64,000 nucleotides of DNA, taken from Goekera deserti (lineage in GTDB: Bacteria; Actinomycetota; Actinomycetes; Mycobacteriales; Geodermatophilaceae). The translations under genes were made by a program, and so were the position numbers. The DNA is taken from the NCBI RefSeq assembly GCF_010685995.1, contig NZ_JAAGWK010000009.1, positions 434,001-498,000 on the forward strand, read 5' to 3'. The notes beneath the pieces are model-generated. The model worked only from the letters and a program-made list of their open reading frames with translations, was not told where the DNA came from and did not search any database. Positions 8,849-17,709 of this stretch are shown here, in pieces; the stretch's first letter is position 1; the number at the start of each line of letters is the position of its first letter.

Positions 8849-9990
8849 CGGGCGGCCCCGCTCGGCGCCGCGGCGGCCACCGGTGCCGCCTCCGGCACCG
8901 GCACCCGCGCGGTCAGCCGGAAGCCGCCGCCGGGCGCCGGCGAGGTCGCCAGGCTGCCGCGCAGCGCCTCGACCCGCTCGCGCAGGCCCCGCAGCCCCGA
9001 CCCGGCCTCCCGGGTGGGCCCGCAGCCGTCGTCGTCCACGACCAGCTCGACGGCGTCCGCGGCCCGGGAGAGCCGGACGGTGACCCGCCGGGCGCCGCTG
9101 TGCCGCAGCACGTTGGTGGTGGCCTCGCGCACCACCCAGCCCAGGGCGACGTCGACCTCGGCGGGCAGCTGGGGCAACCGGGCCGGGACGTCGGTGGCGA
9201 TGCCCGCACCGGACAGCGCCGACCGGGCCTCGGCCAGCGACTGCGCGACGCTCACCTGCCGGTAGCCGCTGACCGCCTCGCGCACCTCGGTGAGCGCCTG
9301 GCGGGCGACCTGCTCCACGTCGGCCATCTCGCGCAGCGAGGCCGCCGGGTCACGCTCGCCGAGCCGGCGGGCCAGCTCGCTCTTCAGCACGATCAGCGAC
9401 AGGCTGTGCCCGAGCAGGTCGTGCAGGTCGCGGGAGAAGCGCAACCGCTCCTCGGCGATGGCGGTGCGTGCCAGCTCCTCCCGGGCCGCCCGCAGCTCGC
9501 CGTTGACCTGGACCAGGTAGCGGGTGCCGCGCATGGCGAAGCCGGTCAGCACCGCGATGCCGGGCAGGAACAGCAGCCCGATGCCCTCGGCGCCGGCGGA
9601 CAGCAGCACCCAGGCACTGACCACGGAGCACACCCCGGTCACCCACCACGCCGTCCGGTTGGGCAGCACCATCGCGGCGGCCACGCTGACGTAGATGCAC
9701 AGCCCGGTCCAGTTGATCCCGAAGCCGACCGCCAGCGACGAGCCGAGGACGGCGACCGCCCAGACGCCCAGCTCCTGCAGCCACGCCGGCGTCATCGGGC
9801 CGCCGTCGGCGATGTCGGCCAGCGGGCCGGTCCAGCTGATCACGTAGGCGGCGACGAAGGCCAGCAGACCCACGCCGCCCAGCGCCACGGCCCAGCCGGG
9901 ACGGGGCGTGGACACGAGGTCCTCGACCGGGAACCACAGGAAGAACAACCACGGTGCCGCCCACCCGAAGCGGCGCAGCCAGGCGATCAC
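8845..9990 (-). CDS. Sensor histidine kinase (HisKA_3 type)
   Basis: A 381-residue membrane kinase of the DesK/LnrJ group. About six hydrophobic segments fill the first 160 residues with no large extracellular loop, as in kinases that sense the membrane or intramembrane ligands. The dimerisation and phosphoacceptor region is RLRFSRDLHDLLGHSL, with the first His as acceptor. The HATPase part has the N-box REATTNVLRHS and the G-boxes DDDGCGP and GSGLRGLRERV. The start is GTG 9990. It partners the response regulator with which it overlaps, and it lies downstream of an ABC exporter in the same operon, as in linearmycin-resistance loci. Confidence 0.93.
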   Translation of the reverse strand: MIAWLRRFGWAAPWLFFLWFPVEDLVSTPRPGWAVALGGVGLLAFVAAYVISWTGPLADIADGGPMTPAWLQELGVWAVAVLGSSLAVGFGINWTGLCIYVSVAAAMVLPNRTAWWVTGVCSVVSAWVLLSAGAEGIGLLFLPGIAVLTGFAMRGTRYLVQVNGELRAAREELARTAIAEERLRFSRDLHDLLGHSLSLIVLKSELARRLGERDPAASLREMADVEQVARQALTEVREAVSGYRQVSVAQSLAEARSALSGAGIATDVPARLPQLPAEVDVALGWVVREATTNVLRHSGARRVTVRLSRAADAVELVVDDDGCGPTREAGSGLRGLRERVEALRGSLATSPAPGGGFRLTARVPVPEAAPVAAAAPSGAAR

Positions 9991-10015
9991 GTGCCGACCG
10001 TAGCCACTGCGGGCC

Positions 10016-10777
10016 TCACCCGGACACCGCGAACAGCGGCCGCCGCCGGGACACCAGCCCGGCCAGCGCGGCGAACAGCACCGCGGCGGCGGCCAGCAGC
10101 AGCACGGCGCCGGCACCGGGGACGCCGTCGGCGGCCGCCCCGCGGCCCAGCTCGCCGTACCAGTAGGAGGGCAGCAGGTGGGCCACCGAGCGCAGCACCG
10201 GCGGGAACAGCTCGGCCGGGAACCACAGCCCGCCGAGCGCGGCGAGCACCACGCCGAGGATGCCGATGGCCGCACCGGCGGCCTGCTCGTCCAGCGCCAG
10301 GCCCAGCAGCAGACCCAGCGCCACGAACGGCGCGGCACCGGCCCACATGACCCCGACCAGCACCACCCAGGTGCCCAGCGGCAGCTGCACGCCGTTGACG
10401 AACCGCCCGACCAGGGCCACGACGAGCACGCTGGGCAGCGCCAGCAGCATGCCGACGGCGATGTCCACCCCGACGATGCGCGCGGTGGGCACCGGGGTGA
10501 CCCGCAGTTGGCGCAGCCACCCGGAGTGCCGGTCGAAGGCCAGCCGCACCGTCGCGCCCAGGGCGGCGCCGATCGCGCCGTAGGCCATCATCGAGACCAT
10601 GTAGTCGGTGGCGTACCGCTGGAAGTCGGCCCGGTCCTGCGCGGTGCCGCCGGCCGCCTGTCCACCGAACACCTGGGTGAAGAAGACGGTGAACGCGGCC
10701 GGCAGCAGCACGCTGAACAGCACGAACTGCCAGTTGCGCAGCACCCGGCGGAGCTGGAAGACGAGCAGGTCGGTCAT
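10016..10777 (-). CDS. ABC-2 type transporter permease
   Basis: A 253-residue ABC-2 permease with about six membrane segments. The conserved C-terminal part GLWFPAELFPPVLRSVAHLLPSYWYGEL is the typical ABC-2 signature for drug or lipid exporters. The ATG start overlaps the ATPase stop as ATGA (10774-10777), and the gene ends 26 bases before the kinase start. In related operons such as LnrLMN the ATPase and permease export amphiphilic compounds. The substrate here is unknown, but envelope-active antibiotics or lipids are plausible. Confidence 0.9.
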   Translation of the reverse strand: MTDLLVFQLRRVLRNWQFVLFSVLLPAAFTVFFTQVFGGQAAGGTAQDRADFQRYATDYMVSMMAYGAIGAALGATVRLAFDRHSGWLRQLRVTPVPTARIVGVDIAVGMLLALPSVLVVALVGRFVNGVQLPLGTWVVLVGVMWAGAAPFVALGLLLGLALDEQAAGAAIGILGVVLAALGGLWFPAELFPPVLRSVAHLLPSYWYGELGRGAAADGVPGAGAVLLLAAAAVLFAALAGLVSRRRPLFAVSG

Positions 10778-11697
10778 CGGGGGTCCCCTGCGGTGGCGGT
10801 GGGGGTGGCGGTGGTGACGGCGGCTGCGGTCAGGCTGACGAAGGCGTCCTCCAGGCTGGCCCCGCGCACCTCCAGGTCCGGCAGCCGGTCGTGCCGGGCG
10901 AGCAGTGCCCGCAGCGTGGTCTCCGGGTCGGCGGTGCGCAGGGTGACGCTGGTGCCGTGCCACTGCTCGTCGGTCACCGCGGGCAGCCCGCCGAACCGGG
11001 TGGCGGGGTCGGCGGTGAACCGGATGGTGCGCCCGGACGCCGAGGCCTTGACCTGGGCTGCGGAGCCGTCGGCGACCACCCGGCCGCCGGCGACGACGAC
11101 CACCCGGTCGGCGACGGCGTCGGCCTCCTCCAGGTGGTGGGTGGCGAACACGACGGTGTGCCCGCGGGCGGCGAGCTCGCGCATCGTCGTCCAGAAGCTG
11201 CGGCGGGACTCGACGTCCATGGCCGCGGTGGGCTCGTCCAGCACGAGCAGTGGTGGGGTGCCGGCCAGGGCCAGGGCCAGCATCACGCGCTGCCGCTGAC
11301 CGCCGGAGAGCTGGTCGACGCGGCGGTCGACCAGCCCGGCGACGTCGGTCACCACCAGCAGGTCCTCGGCCGGCCACGGGCTCGGGAACGACCTCCGCAC
11401 CAGCCGCACCACCTCACCGACCCGCGCCTGGGACGGCAGCCCGCCGTGCTGGAGCATGACGCCCACGCAGCCGGCCTCGACGGCCTCGCGGGGGCGCCGG
11501 CCGAGCACCCGGACCTGCCCGGCGCTGGGCGGCACCAGGCCGAGGACGGCGTTCACCGTGGAGCTCTTGCCGGCGCCGTTCGGGCCGAGCAGGGCGACGG
11601 TCTCACCGGCGGCGAGCTCCAGGTCCAGGTCGTGCACGGCGGTCACGTCGCCGTAGCGGACGGTCAGGCCGGTGATCTCCAGTGCCGGTGCGGTCAT
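10774..11697 (-). CDS. ABC transporter ATPase (exporter, LnrL/CcmA-like)
   Basis: ATP-binding subunit of 307 residues for the ABC-2 permease. Walker A is GPNGAGKSS at about residues 39-47, the signature is [10 protein letters not shown], Walker B is [12 protein letters not shown], and the H-loop is FATHH. A C-terminal extension of about 90 residues after the ATPase core is usual for DrrA/LnrL-type exporters. It starts at ATG 11697 and is the first gene of a four-gene overlapping operon: ATPase, permease, kinase, regulator. The short gap to the divergent recQ (about 150 bases) must hold both promoters. Confidence 0.93.
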   Translation of the reverse strand: MTAPALEITGLTVRYGDVTAVHDLDLELAAGETVALLGPNGAGKSSTVNAVLGLVPPSAGQVRVLGRRPREAVEAGCVGVMLQHGGLPSQARVGEVVRLVRRSFPSPWPAEDLLVVTDVAGLVDRRVDQLSGGQRQRVMLALALAGTPPLLVLDEPTAAMDVESRRSFWTTMRELAARGHTVVFATHHLEEADAVADRVVVVAGGRVVADGSAAQVKASASGRTIRFTADPATRFGGLPAVTDEQWHGTSVTLRTADPETTLRALLARHDRLPDLEVRGASLEDAFVSLTAAAVTTATPTATAGDPR

Positions 11698-11833
11698 GGT
11701 CCGAGCCTCGCGGGCGGGCGTGCCCGCCGACCAGTGCGAGACGTCGTCGGCCGCGTCTGACGTCTGTCACGCGCGCCGGCGGGCGTCGTCCCCAGGTGGT
11801 GCGCGGGCCGGGCGTCGCGTCGTCCCCGGCACC

Positions 11834-11839
11834 TACGAT
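11834..11839 (+). promoter_or_regulatory. -10 hexamer TACGAT of recQ, probably leaderless
   Basis: TACGAT ends six bases before the recQ ATG at 11846, which implies a transcript starting at or next to the start codon. Confidence 0.5.
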
Positions 11840-11845
11840 CGCGGC

Positions 11846-13726
11846 ATGCCCGTGCCGGGGACCGTCGCCGTCCCGACCCCCTCCGTCCCGTCGCCCACCG
11901 GCGCCGGGACGGACGCGGCACTGGAGGTGCTGCGCCGGGTCTTCGGCTACGACGCCTTCCGCGGCGACCAGCGCGCGGTGGTCGACCACGTGGTCGCCGG
12001 CGGGGACGCCCTGGTGCTGATGCCCACCGGCGGCGGGAAGTCGCTGTGCTACCAGGTCCCGGCACTGGTGCGCGAGGGCGTCGGGGTGGTCGTCTCACCG
12101 CTGATCGCCCTGATGCAGGACCAGGTCGACGCGCTGCGGGCGCTCGGTGTGCGGGCCGGCTTCCTCAACTCCAGCCAGGACCGTGAGGCGCGCCGGGAGG
12201 TCGAGCAGGCGTTCCTGTCCGGCGATCTGGACCTGCTCTACGTGGCGCCGGAGTCCCTGGGCGGCGGCTCGTCACCGACCGTGCGGCTGCTCGAGCGGGG
12301 CCGGATCGCGCTGTTCGCCATCGACGAGGCGCACTGCGTGGCCCAGTGGGGGCACGACTTCCGGCCGGACTACCTGACCCTGTCGATGCTGCACGAGCGC
12401 TGGCCCGACGTGCCCCGGGTGGCGCTGACCGCCACCGCCACCAGCGCCACGCACGCCGAGATCGCCAGCCGGCTGAAGCTGGAGGACGCCCGGCACTTCG
12501 TCGCCAGCTTCGACCGGCCGAACATCCAGTACCGGATCGCGCCGAAGAACGAGCCACGCAAGCAGCTGCTGGACCTGCTGCGCACCGAGCACCCCGGGGA
12601 CGCCGGCATCGTCTACTGCCTGTCCCGCGCGTCGGTGGACAAGACCGCCGAGTTCCTGGTGCGCAGCGGCATCCCCGCCCTGCCGTACCACGCCGGTCTC
12701 GACCAGGGCACCCGCGCGACCAACCAGTCCCGGTTCCTGCGCGAGGACGGCCTGGTGATGGTGGCGACGATCGCGTTCGGCATGGGCATCGACAAGCCCG
12801 ACGTCCGCTTCGTGGCCCACCTGGACCTGCCGAAGTCGGTGGAGGGCTACTACCAGGAGACCGGCCGCGCCGGCCGCGACGGGCTGCCGTCGACGGCGTG
12901 GCTGGCCTACGGCCTGCAGGACGTCGTGCAGCAGCGCAAGATGATCGACTCCTCCGAGGGCGACCTCGCGCACCGGCGCGGGCTGGCCGCGCACCTGGAC
13001 GCGATGCTGGCGCTCTGCGAGACGGTCGAGTGCCGGCGGGTGCGACTGCTGGCCTACTTCGGGCAGGACAGCGGGCCGTGCGGCAACTGCGACACCTGCC
13101 TCACCCCGCCGGAGAGCTGGGACGGCACGATCCCGGCGCAGAAGCTGCTGTCCACGGTGCTGCGGTTGCAGCGCGAGCGGGGCCAGTCCTTCGGCGCGGG
13201 GCAGTCGATCGACATCCTGCTCGGCCGGCGCACCGAGAAGGTGGCCCAGCACGCCCACGACGAGCTGACCACCTTCGGCATCGGCACCGACCTGTCGGAG
13301 TCGCAGTGGCGCGGCGTCGTCCGGGCGCTGCTGGCTCAGGGGCTGCTGACCGTGCAGGGCGAGTACGGCACGCTGGTGCTCAACGAGGCCAGCGGCACCG
13401 TGCTGCGCCGGGAGCGCACGGTGCTGATGCGCCGTGAGCCGGAGCGGCCGGCGCGCTCCTCGGGCCGCAGCCCGCGGGGCGACCGGGCAGCGGCGCCCGA
13501 GCTGCCGCCGGAGGCGTCCGCGGCGTTCGAGCGGCTGCGGGCCTGGCGGGGCGCCACGGCCAAGGAGCAGGGCATCCCGGCCTACGTCGTCTTCCACGAC
13601 GCCACGCTGCGGCAGATCGCCACCGAGGCCCCGGCCGACCTGGCCGCGCTGGGCACGATCAGCGGCGTCGGGGCGGCCAAGCTGGAGAAGTTCGGGCCGC
13701 AGGTGCTGGACGCCCTGCACGAGTGA
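11846..13726 (+). CDS. recQ: ATP-dependent DNA helicase RecQ
   Basis: Superfamily 2 3'-5' DNA helicase of 626 residues acting in recombination and replication repair. The Q motif and motif I ([13 protein letters not shown], about residues 57-69) are followed by motif II in DEAH form with the RecQ-specific loop ([16 protein letters not shown]), motif III TATAT, and motif [12 protein letters not shown]. The zinc-binding region has [11 protein letters not shown] and CGNCDTC. A winged-helix RQC part follows, then a C-terminal HRDC domain ([25 protein letters not shown]). The ATG at 11846 fits the promoter pattern. The stop TGA shares its last base with the ATG of the next gene, so the downstream putative antitoxin may be translated by coupling. 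Confidence 0.97.
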   Translation: MPVPGTVAVPTPSVPSPTGAGTDAALEVLRRVFGYDAFRGDQRAVVDHVVAGGDALVLMPTGGGKSLCYQVPALVREGVGVVVSPLIALMQDQVDALRALGVRAGFLNSSQDREARREVEQAFLSGDLDLLYVAPESLGGGSSPTVRLLERGRIALFAIDEAHCVAQWGHDFRPDYLTLSMLHERWPDVPRVALTATATSATHAEIASRLKLEDARHFVASFDRPNIQYRIAPKNEPRKQLLDLLRTEHPGDAGIVYCLSRASVDKTAEFLVRSGIPALPYHAGLDQGTRATNQSRFLREDGLVMVATIAFGMGIDKPDVRFVAHLDLPKSVEGYYQETGRAGRDGLPSTAWLAYGLQDVVQQRKMIDSSEGDLAHRRGLAAHLDAMLALCETVECRRVRLLAYFGQDSGPCGNCDTCLTPPESWDGTIPAQKLLSTVLRLQRERGQSFGAGQSIDILLGRRTEKVAQHAHDELTTFGIGTDLSESQWRGVVRALLAQGLLTVQGEYGTLVLNEASGTVLRRERTVLMRREPERPARSSGRSPRGDRAAAPELPPEASAAFERLRAWRGATAKEQGIPAYVVFHDATLRQIATEAPADLAALGTISGVGAAKLEKFGPQVLDALHE

Positions 13727-13905
13727 TGCTCGATGTCAGCGCTCAGGTCGTGCACCTGCGTCGACGGGAGACGCTGGAGCAGACCGCCCGGCGGCTGGCT
13801 GACGGCCCGGCGGTGCCCGACGCGGAACGGGCCGCCGTGCTGGACGTCATCGCCGTCGAACAGGACGCCGATGCCCGGCGGTCCGCCGACCGTGCTGGTA
13901 CGTGA
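13726..13905 (+). CDS. Putative antitoxin of a VapBC-type pair
   Basis: A 59-residue protein encoded directly after recQ (TGATG overlap) and overlapping the following PIN-domain reading frame by GTGA (13902-13905). It is mostly helical and charged, with HLRRRETLEQTARRLAD and a C-terminal VEQDADARR segment. I see no ribbon-helix-helix or AbrB motif that I can name with confidence. The assignment rests on size and on its position immediately before a VapC-like frame. GTG 13723 is an alternative start. Because the toxin is broken, this may be a remnant. Confidence 0.5.
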   Translation: MLDVSAQVVHLRRRETLEQTARRLADGPAVPDAERAAVLDVIAVEQDADARRSADRAGT

Positions 13906-14317
13906 TCGTCGACGCTTCGTTCGTCATCGACGCGGTGACCGATGCCGGACCCCGGGGCGTCGCCGCCCGCGACCCTCGGCGCCGTACCGGCCACCGGACG
14001 ACGGACCGCCCCGGGACACCTGGCCATCGAGGTGCCGTCCGGGCTGGCCGCGGCAGCAGGCCGGCCCGGGCACCCGCTGGGTGTCGAGCAGGTGGAGCAG
14101 GCCGTCGACGACGCCGCCGGCCTGGGCATCCGGATCGAGTCCACGCCCTGGGCCGACGTCCGCCGGGCGCGGGTCCTCGCGGGCAGGTCGCTCAGGTACG
14201 CCGACACCCTGTGCGTGGCGGCCGTGGAGTGGCAGCAGACCTCGTTGCTGACCGCCGACGCGCGAATCCGGTGCGCCGATGACCTCCACGGTCGTGACGG
14301 TCCGACCACCGGCGTGA
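13902..14317 (+). pseudogene. VapC-like PIN-domain toxin, broken by two frameshifts
   Basis: A PIN-domain ribonuclease can be read only across three frames. The N terminus VIVDASFVIDAVTDAGPRGVAAR lies in the frame of 13902. The middle, from about 13990, shifts to a frame reading APGHLAIEVPSGLAAAAG and on to RSLRYADTLCVAAVEW and LLTADARI. The end shifts again to read ESGAPMTSTVVTVRPPA, with a TGA at 14315-14317. The acidic residues of the PIN site (D in VDAS, E in AIEV, D in YADTL, D in TADAR) are all still present, so the breaks look recent or could be sequencing errors. The expected product is about 137 residues. It follows its putative antitoxin with a four-base overlap. Confidence 0.7.
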
Positions 14318-14338
14318 CCCCAGGTCCCATGCCTCTCG

Positions 14339-14685
14339 CTACTCCTGGCGACACTCGAGGGCACCCGCATGTGCACCATGCGCGTCATCGACGCTCACCG
14401 AGGGCAACGGCGTCGTCGGCGGATCGAACTCGACGCCCCATTCGATGACGGTGGGATCGTCCCAGCCGCTCGTGGGGCCACTCGAGGAACGGTCTCGTAC
14501 CAGATGTGGTCGACGCGCTGGAAGTACGTCCAGTAGCCGTAGTCGCCGTTCACCAGGAGGGCCACCTCGGCGCGGTGTCCCGTGATGGCAACGGACACGA
14601 CCTGTGCACCGGCGGTCGGGGACCAGCCTTCGAGAGCGAGACGCTGCAGCACGCGTCGGTCCTCGGCTCGGTCCTCCTCCGGCAT
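14339..14685 (-). pseudogene. Frameshifted small hypothetical gene
   Basis: A coding-like stretch on the minus strand begins at ATG 14685 and reads RVLQRLALEGWSPTAGAQVVS, then GDYGYWTYFQRVDHIWYETV. Near 14480-14490 the sensible reading moves to another frame, SSSGPTSGWDDPTVIEWG, ending in ECRQE and TAG (14339-14341). The two parts together give about 114 residues. The family is not recognised. A GTG following GAGG within the first 15 codons is a possible later start. It is convergent with the broken PIN gene, with 21 bases between the ends. Confidence 0.5.
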
Positions 14686-14824
14686 CCGACGAGCGTTCCA
14701 GCCAAGACGTCCCGGAACAACCCACTCAGGGCGACGACCCTGGGGGCGCCAGCGCAGCGCGACGTCGGCGGAGGTGGCATCAGCTCGGTGTCAACGCCAG
14801 AACGATCTATCGTCGAGAGGTGGG

Positions 14825-15520
14825 ATGGCTGTCGACGGGCAGGGGTCGGGCCGAGCCCCGCATGATCACGCGCCTGGCCGAGTACCGCCGGGCGCAGCCC
14901 ACGTCGCCCTGGCGGCGACTCAACTCGGAGGCGACCACAGCCGGTCCGAGGCCCGGCGCATCGTCGACGAGTGGGTGGAGTTCTTCGGTACCGCCCCCTC
15001 CCCGATCCGCGACCTGAGGTTCGTCAGCCGGACCTCGAAGCGAATGTTCGAGGCGCTGCGCGGGCAGACGCAGCTCGAGGCACTGTCGGTCAAGTGGGGC
15101 GACTACGCCGATCTCACACCGCTCGCCGCGATGACCCACCTACGGGAGTTGCACCTCCGCGGCGCCTCCTCGGTCGAGGATCTCCAGCCGCTCGCCGGTC
15201 TGTCCTGTGTCGAGGACCTGCTGATCGAGGGACTCCGGCGGGCGAGGGACCTGTCGCCCATCGGGGACATGATCGGCGTGAAGCACCTGGAACTCGGTGG
15301 TGACTGGATGACACCCCGCGTCGTTCATGTCGAGTCGTTCGGCTTCCTCCGGAAGATGCCGCAGCTGCGCTCACTGCTGCTGCACTCCATCGCTGCTGAC
15401 GACCTGGACTACGCGCCTCTTCTCGCGCTGCCGAACCTGACCTCGGTGCGCGTGATGGAGGTCAGGGGCATGCGCCCCAGCATCCACGTGCTGAAGGCCG
15501 AGACCCCGTGGTCGGAGTGA
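14825..15520 (+). CDS. Leucine-rich-repeat-like hypothetical protein
   Basis: A 231-residue protein with about five leucine-rich-type repeats from about residue 85 onward: QLEALSVKWGDYADLTPLAAMTH..LRELHLRG, VEDLQPLAGLSCVEDLLIEG, DLSPIGDMIGVKHLELGG, MPQLRSLLLHSIAADDLDYAPLLALPNLTSVRVMEV. Such repeats usually mediate protein contacts. ATG 14825 has GAGAGGTGGG just upstream. The first 45 residues look like non-native sequence, while an alternative frame starting at ATG 14861 reads MITRLAEYRRAQP, so the N terminus may also be frameshifted. The base composition is less extreme than that of neighbouring genes. The family is not recognised. Confidence 0.6.
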   Translation: MAVDGQGSGRAPHDHAPGRVPPGAAHVALAATQLGGDHSRSEARRIVDEWVEFFGTAPSPIRDLRFVSRTSKRMFEALRGQTQLEALSVKWGDYADLTPLAAMTHLRELHLRGASSVEDLQPLAGLSCVEDLLIEGLRRARDLSPIGDMIGVKHLELGGDWMTPRVVHVESFGFLRKMPQLRSLLLHSIAADDLDYAPLLALPNLTSVRVMEVRGMRPSIHVLKAETPWSE

Positions 15521-15610
15521 TCAGAGGCAGCTGCCGCGAGCCAGCCAGAGGTTCGAGCCCAGGCGAGAGACAAGCCAGCACACATGCTGTCCGATCGCCT
15601 CTGGGTCGGC

Positions 15611-16855
15611 CTAGTCGGTGAGGTCGCGGACGACCGCGTCGGCGAGCAGGCGTCCCCGGGCGGTCAGCACGGCGCGGCCGCGGCTCCAGGGCGTGGCCTC
15701 CAGCAGCCGCTCGTGCACCAGCTCGGCAGCCCGCACCCGTCCGGCGTCCGACAGGTGCTCCAGGGGCAGCCCGTCGCGCAGCCGCAGGCCGAGCATGACC
15801 CGCTCCATGGCGCGCTGGTCGCCGTCCAGCAGTTCCCGGTCGTGCTCCGGGCTGTAGCCCTGCAGCAGCCGGTCGGCGTAGGCCGCGGGGTGCTTGACGT
15901 TCCACCAGCGCAGCCCGCCGACGTGGCTGTGCGCCCCGGGGCCGACGCCCCACCAGTTGCCGCCGGCCCAGTACAGCTCGTTGTGCCGGCAGCGGGCCGC
16001 CCGGCCGGTGGCCCAGTTGCTCACCTCGTACCAGCCCAGCCCGGCCGCGTTCAGCCGGCGGTCGGCCCGCTCGTAGCGGTCGGCGAGGACGTCGTCGTCG
16101 GGCATGGCGTGCTCGCCGCGGGCGATCTGCCGGGCCAGCCGGGTGCCGTCCTCGACGATCAGCGCGTACGCCGACACGTGGTCCACCGGTGCGGCGAGCA
16201 CCGCGTCCAGCGAGGCGTCCCAGTCGGCGTCGGTCTCCCCCGGTGCGCCGTAGATGAGGTCCAGGTTGACGTGCTCGAAGCCGGCCGCGCGGGCCTCGGC
16301 GGCGGCCTGCGCCGGCCGGCCCGGCGTGTGCCGCCGGTCGAGCACGGCCAGCACGTGCTCCACCGCCGACTGCATGCCGAGGCTCAGCCGGGTGAAGCCG
16401 GCCTCGCGCAGCCGCGCCAGCGACGCCGGGGTCACCGACTCCGGGTTGGCCTCGGTGGTCACCTCCACGTCGGCGGCGACCGGGAACAGGTCGCGCACCT
16501 CGGCGAGCACCGCCGCCAGGTCGGCGGCCGGCAGCAGCGTGGGCGTGCCGCCCCCGACGAACACGGTCTGCACGGTGGGCAGGTCCGGGCCCAGCACGTG
16601 GGCGGCCATCCGCAGCTCGCTGATCGCGGTGTCGGCGTACTCGCTGCGGCTGGCGCCGGGCCCCAGCTCGTCGGAGGTGTAGGTGTTGAAGTCGCAGTAG
16701 CCGCACCGGGTCGCGCAGAACGGCACGTGCACGTACAGACCGAACGGCGTCGTGGCCAGCTGCTCCCGCGCCGACGCCGGCAGCCAGGACGGGCCCGGCC
16801 GGCTGTCCGGCGGGGGCGGCTCGGGCGCCGGCAGCAGGGGCAGGTGGGTGCTCAT
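15611..16855 (-). CDS. hemW: HemW, radical SAM heme chaperone (CPO-III-like)
   Basis: A 414-residue radical SAM protein of the HemW family, formerly called oxygen-independent coproporphyrinogen III oxidase-like. The cluster motif is C47-ATR-C51-GY-C54 in HVPFCATRCGYCDFN. Next come VGGGTPTLL, EANPESVT, the SLGMQSA segment and NLDLIYGAPGET, all typical of HemW, and a C-terminal HemN-type domain. HemW transfers heme to target proteins in the cytosol. The start at ATG 16855 follows a GGGAG sequence. It ends in TAG (15611-15613), notable because the tRNA-Sec here reads UAG. Reading through would add only about 28 unrelated residues, so TAG acts as a normal stop. Confidence 0.93.
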   Translation of the reverse strand: MSTHLPLLPAPEPPPPDSRPGPSWLPASAREQLATTPFGLYVHVPFCATRCGYCDFNTYTSDELGPGASRSEYADTAISELRMAAHVLGPDLPTVQTVFVGGGTPTLLPAADLAAVLAEVRDLFPVAADVEVTTEANPESVTPASLARLREAGFTRLSLGMQSAVEHVLAVLDRRHTPGRPAQAAAEARAAGFEHVNLDLIYGAPGETDADWDASLDAVLAAPVDHVSAYALIVEDGTRLARQIARGEHAMPDDDVLADRYERADRRLNAAGLGWYEVSNWATGRAARCRHNELYWAGGNWWGVGPGAHSHVGGLRWWNVKHPAAYADRLLQGYSPEHDRELLDGDQRAMERVMLGLRLRDGLPLEHLSDAGRVRAAELVHERLLEATPWSRGRAVLTARGRLLADAVVRDLTD

Positions 16856-16894
16856 CTGCTCCCAGTGTGACCGCCCCACGGGGACGACGGCAGG

Positions 16895-17695
16895 ATGCCT
16901 GCTGTGAGCTCCGACGACGTACTGCAGGTGCGGGTGGACGGTGGTGTGGCCACGCTGACCCTCGACTCCCCCGCCAACCGCAACGCCCTGTCCCGCGCGA
17001 TGCGCGCCCGGCTGCGCGCCGCGGTGACCGACGCGCTGGCCGACGACGCCGTCCGGGTGCTGGTGCTGGACCACACCGGCCGGGTGTTCTGCTCCGGGAT
17101 GGACCTCACCGAGGGCTCCGGCGGGTCCGCCGCCGAGCAGGGCGTCAACGAGTTCCCGGCGCTGCTGGAGCTGCTGTGGCAGGCGCCCAAGCCGGTGATC
17201 GCCGCCGTCCGCGGCCCGGCCCGCGCCGGCGGCGTGGGCCTGCTGGCGGCCTGCGACGTCGTGGTGGCCGGGGCGTCGGCCACGTTCGCGTTCAGCGAGG
17301 TGCGCATCGGGGTGGTGCCGGCGGTGATCTCGGCGGTGTGCCTGCCCCGGATGCTGCCCAACGTGGCGCACCGGCTGATGCTGACCGGTGAGGTGTTCGA
17401 TGCCGCCACGGCCACCGCCGGTGGGCTGGTCGACCTCGCCGTGGCCGACGACGAGGTGTCGGCCACCGTCCAGGCGCAGGTGCGGGCCCTGGCCGCCGGC
17501 GCCCCCACCGCGCTGGCGGAGACCAAGCGGCTGCTGCGCAGCGAGCGCAGCGGCCCGATCGCCGACCAGTTCGCCGGCCTGCTGGGCCTCTCGGCCCGGT
17601 TCTTCGCCGGCGAGGAGGGCCAGGAGGGCATGGCGGCGTTCCGCGAGAAGCGCCCCGCCCGCTGGGTCCCCACCGACCACCTGCAGCACCCGTGA
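16895..17695 (+). CDS. Enoyl-CoA hydratase/isomerase family protein
   Basis: Crotonase-fold protein of 266 residues. The oxyanion-hole segments are FCSGMDL and the AAVRGPARAGGVGLLAACDVVV stretch, and a FSEVRIGVVPAVIS segment follows. The residue equivalent to the first catalytic Glu of hydratases is not obvious in GGVGLLAACDV, and the second segment carries VPAVI, so the reaction could be hydration, isomerisation or another CoA-ester chemistry. ATG 16895 and GTG 16904 are both possible starts. The stop lies 14 bases before the SDR gene, whose strong ribosome site is between them, so the two are co-transcribed, probably in fatty-acid or branched-chain acyl-CoA catabolism. Confidence 0.88.
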   Translation: MPAVSSDDVLQVRVDGGVATLTLDSPANRNALSRAMRARLRAAVTDALADDAVRVLVLDHTGRVFCSGMDLTEGSGGSAAEQGVNEFPALLELLWQAPKPVIAAVRGPARAGGVGLLAACDVVVAGASATFAFSEVRIGVVPAVISAVCLPRMLPNVAHRLMLTGEVFDAATATAGGLVDLAVADDEVSATVQAQVRALAAGAPTALAETKRLLRSERSGPIADQFAGLLGLSARFFAGEEGQEGMAAFREKRPARWVPTDHLQHP

Positions 17696-17709
17696 CCGGA
17701 GGAGAGCAC

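Noticed and set aside
15611-15613. TAG at the end of hemW as a Sec codon
   Set aside because: HemW ends here in the usual way, and the 28 codons beyond have no family match.
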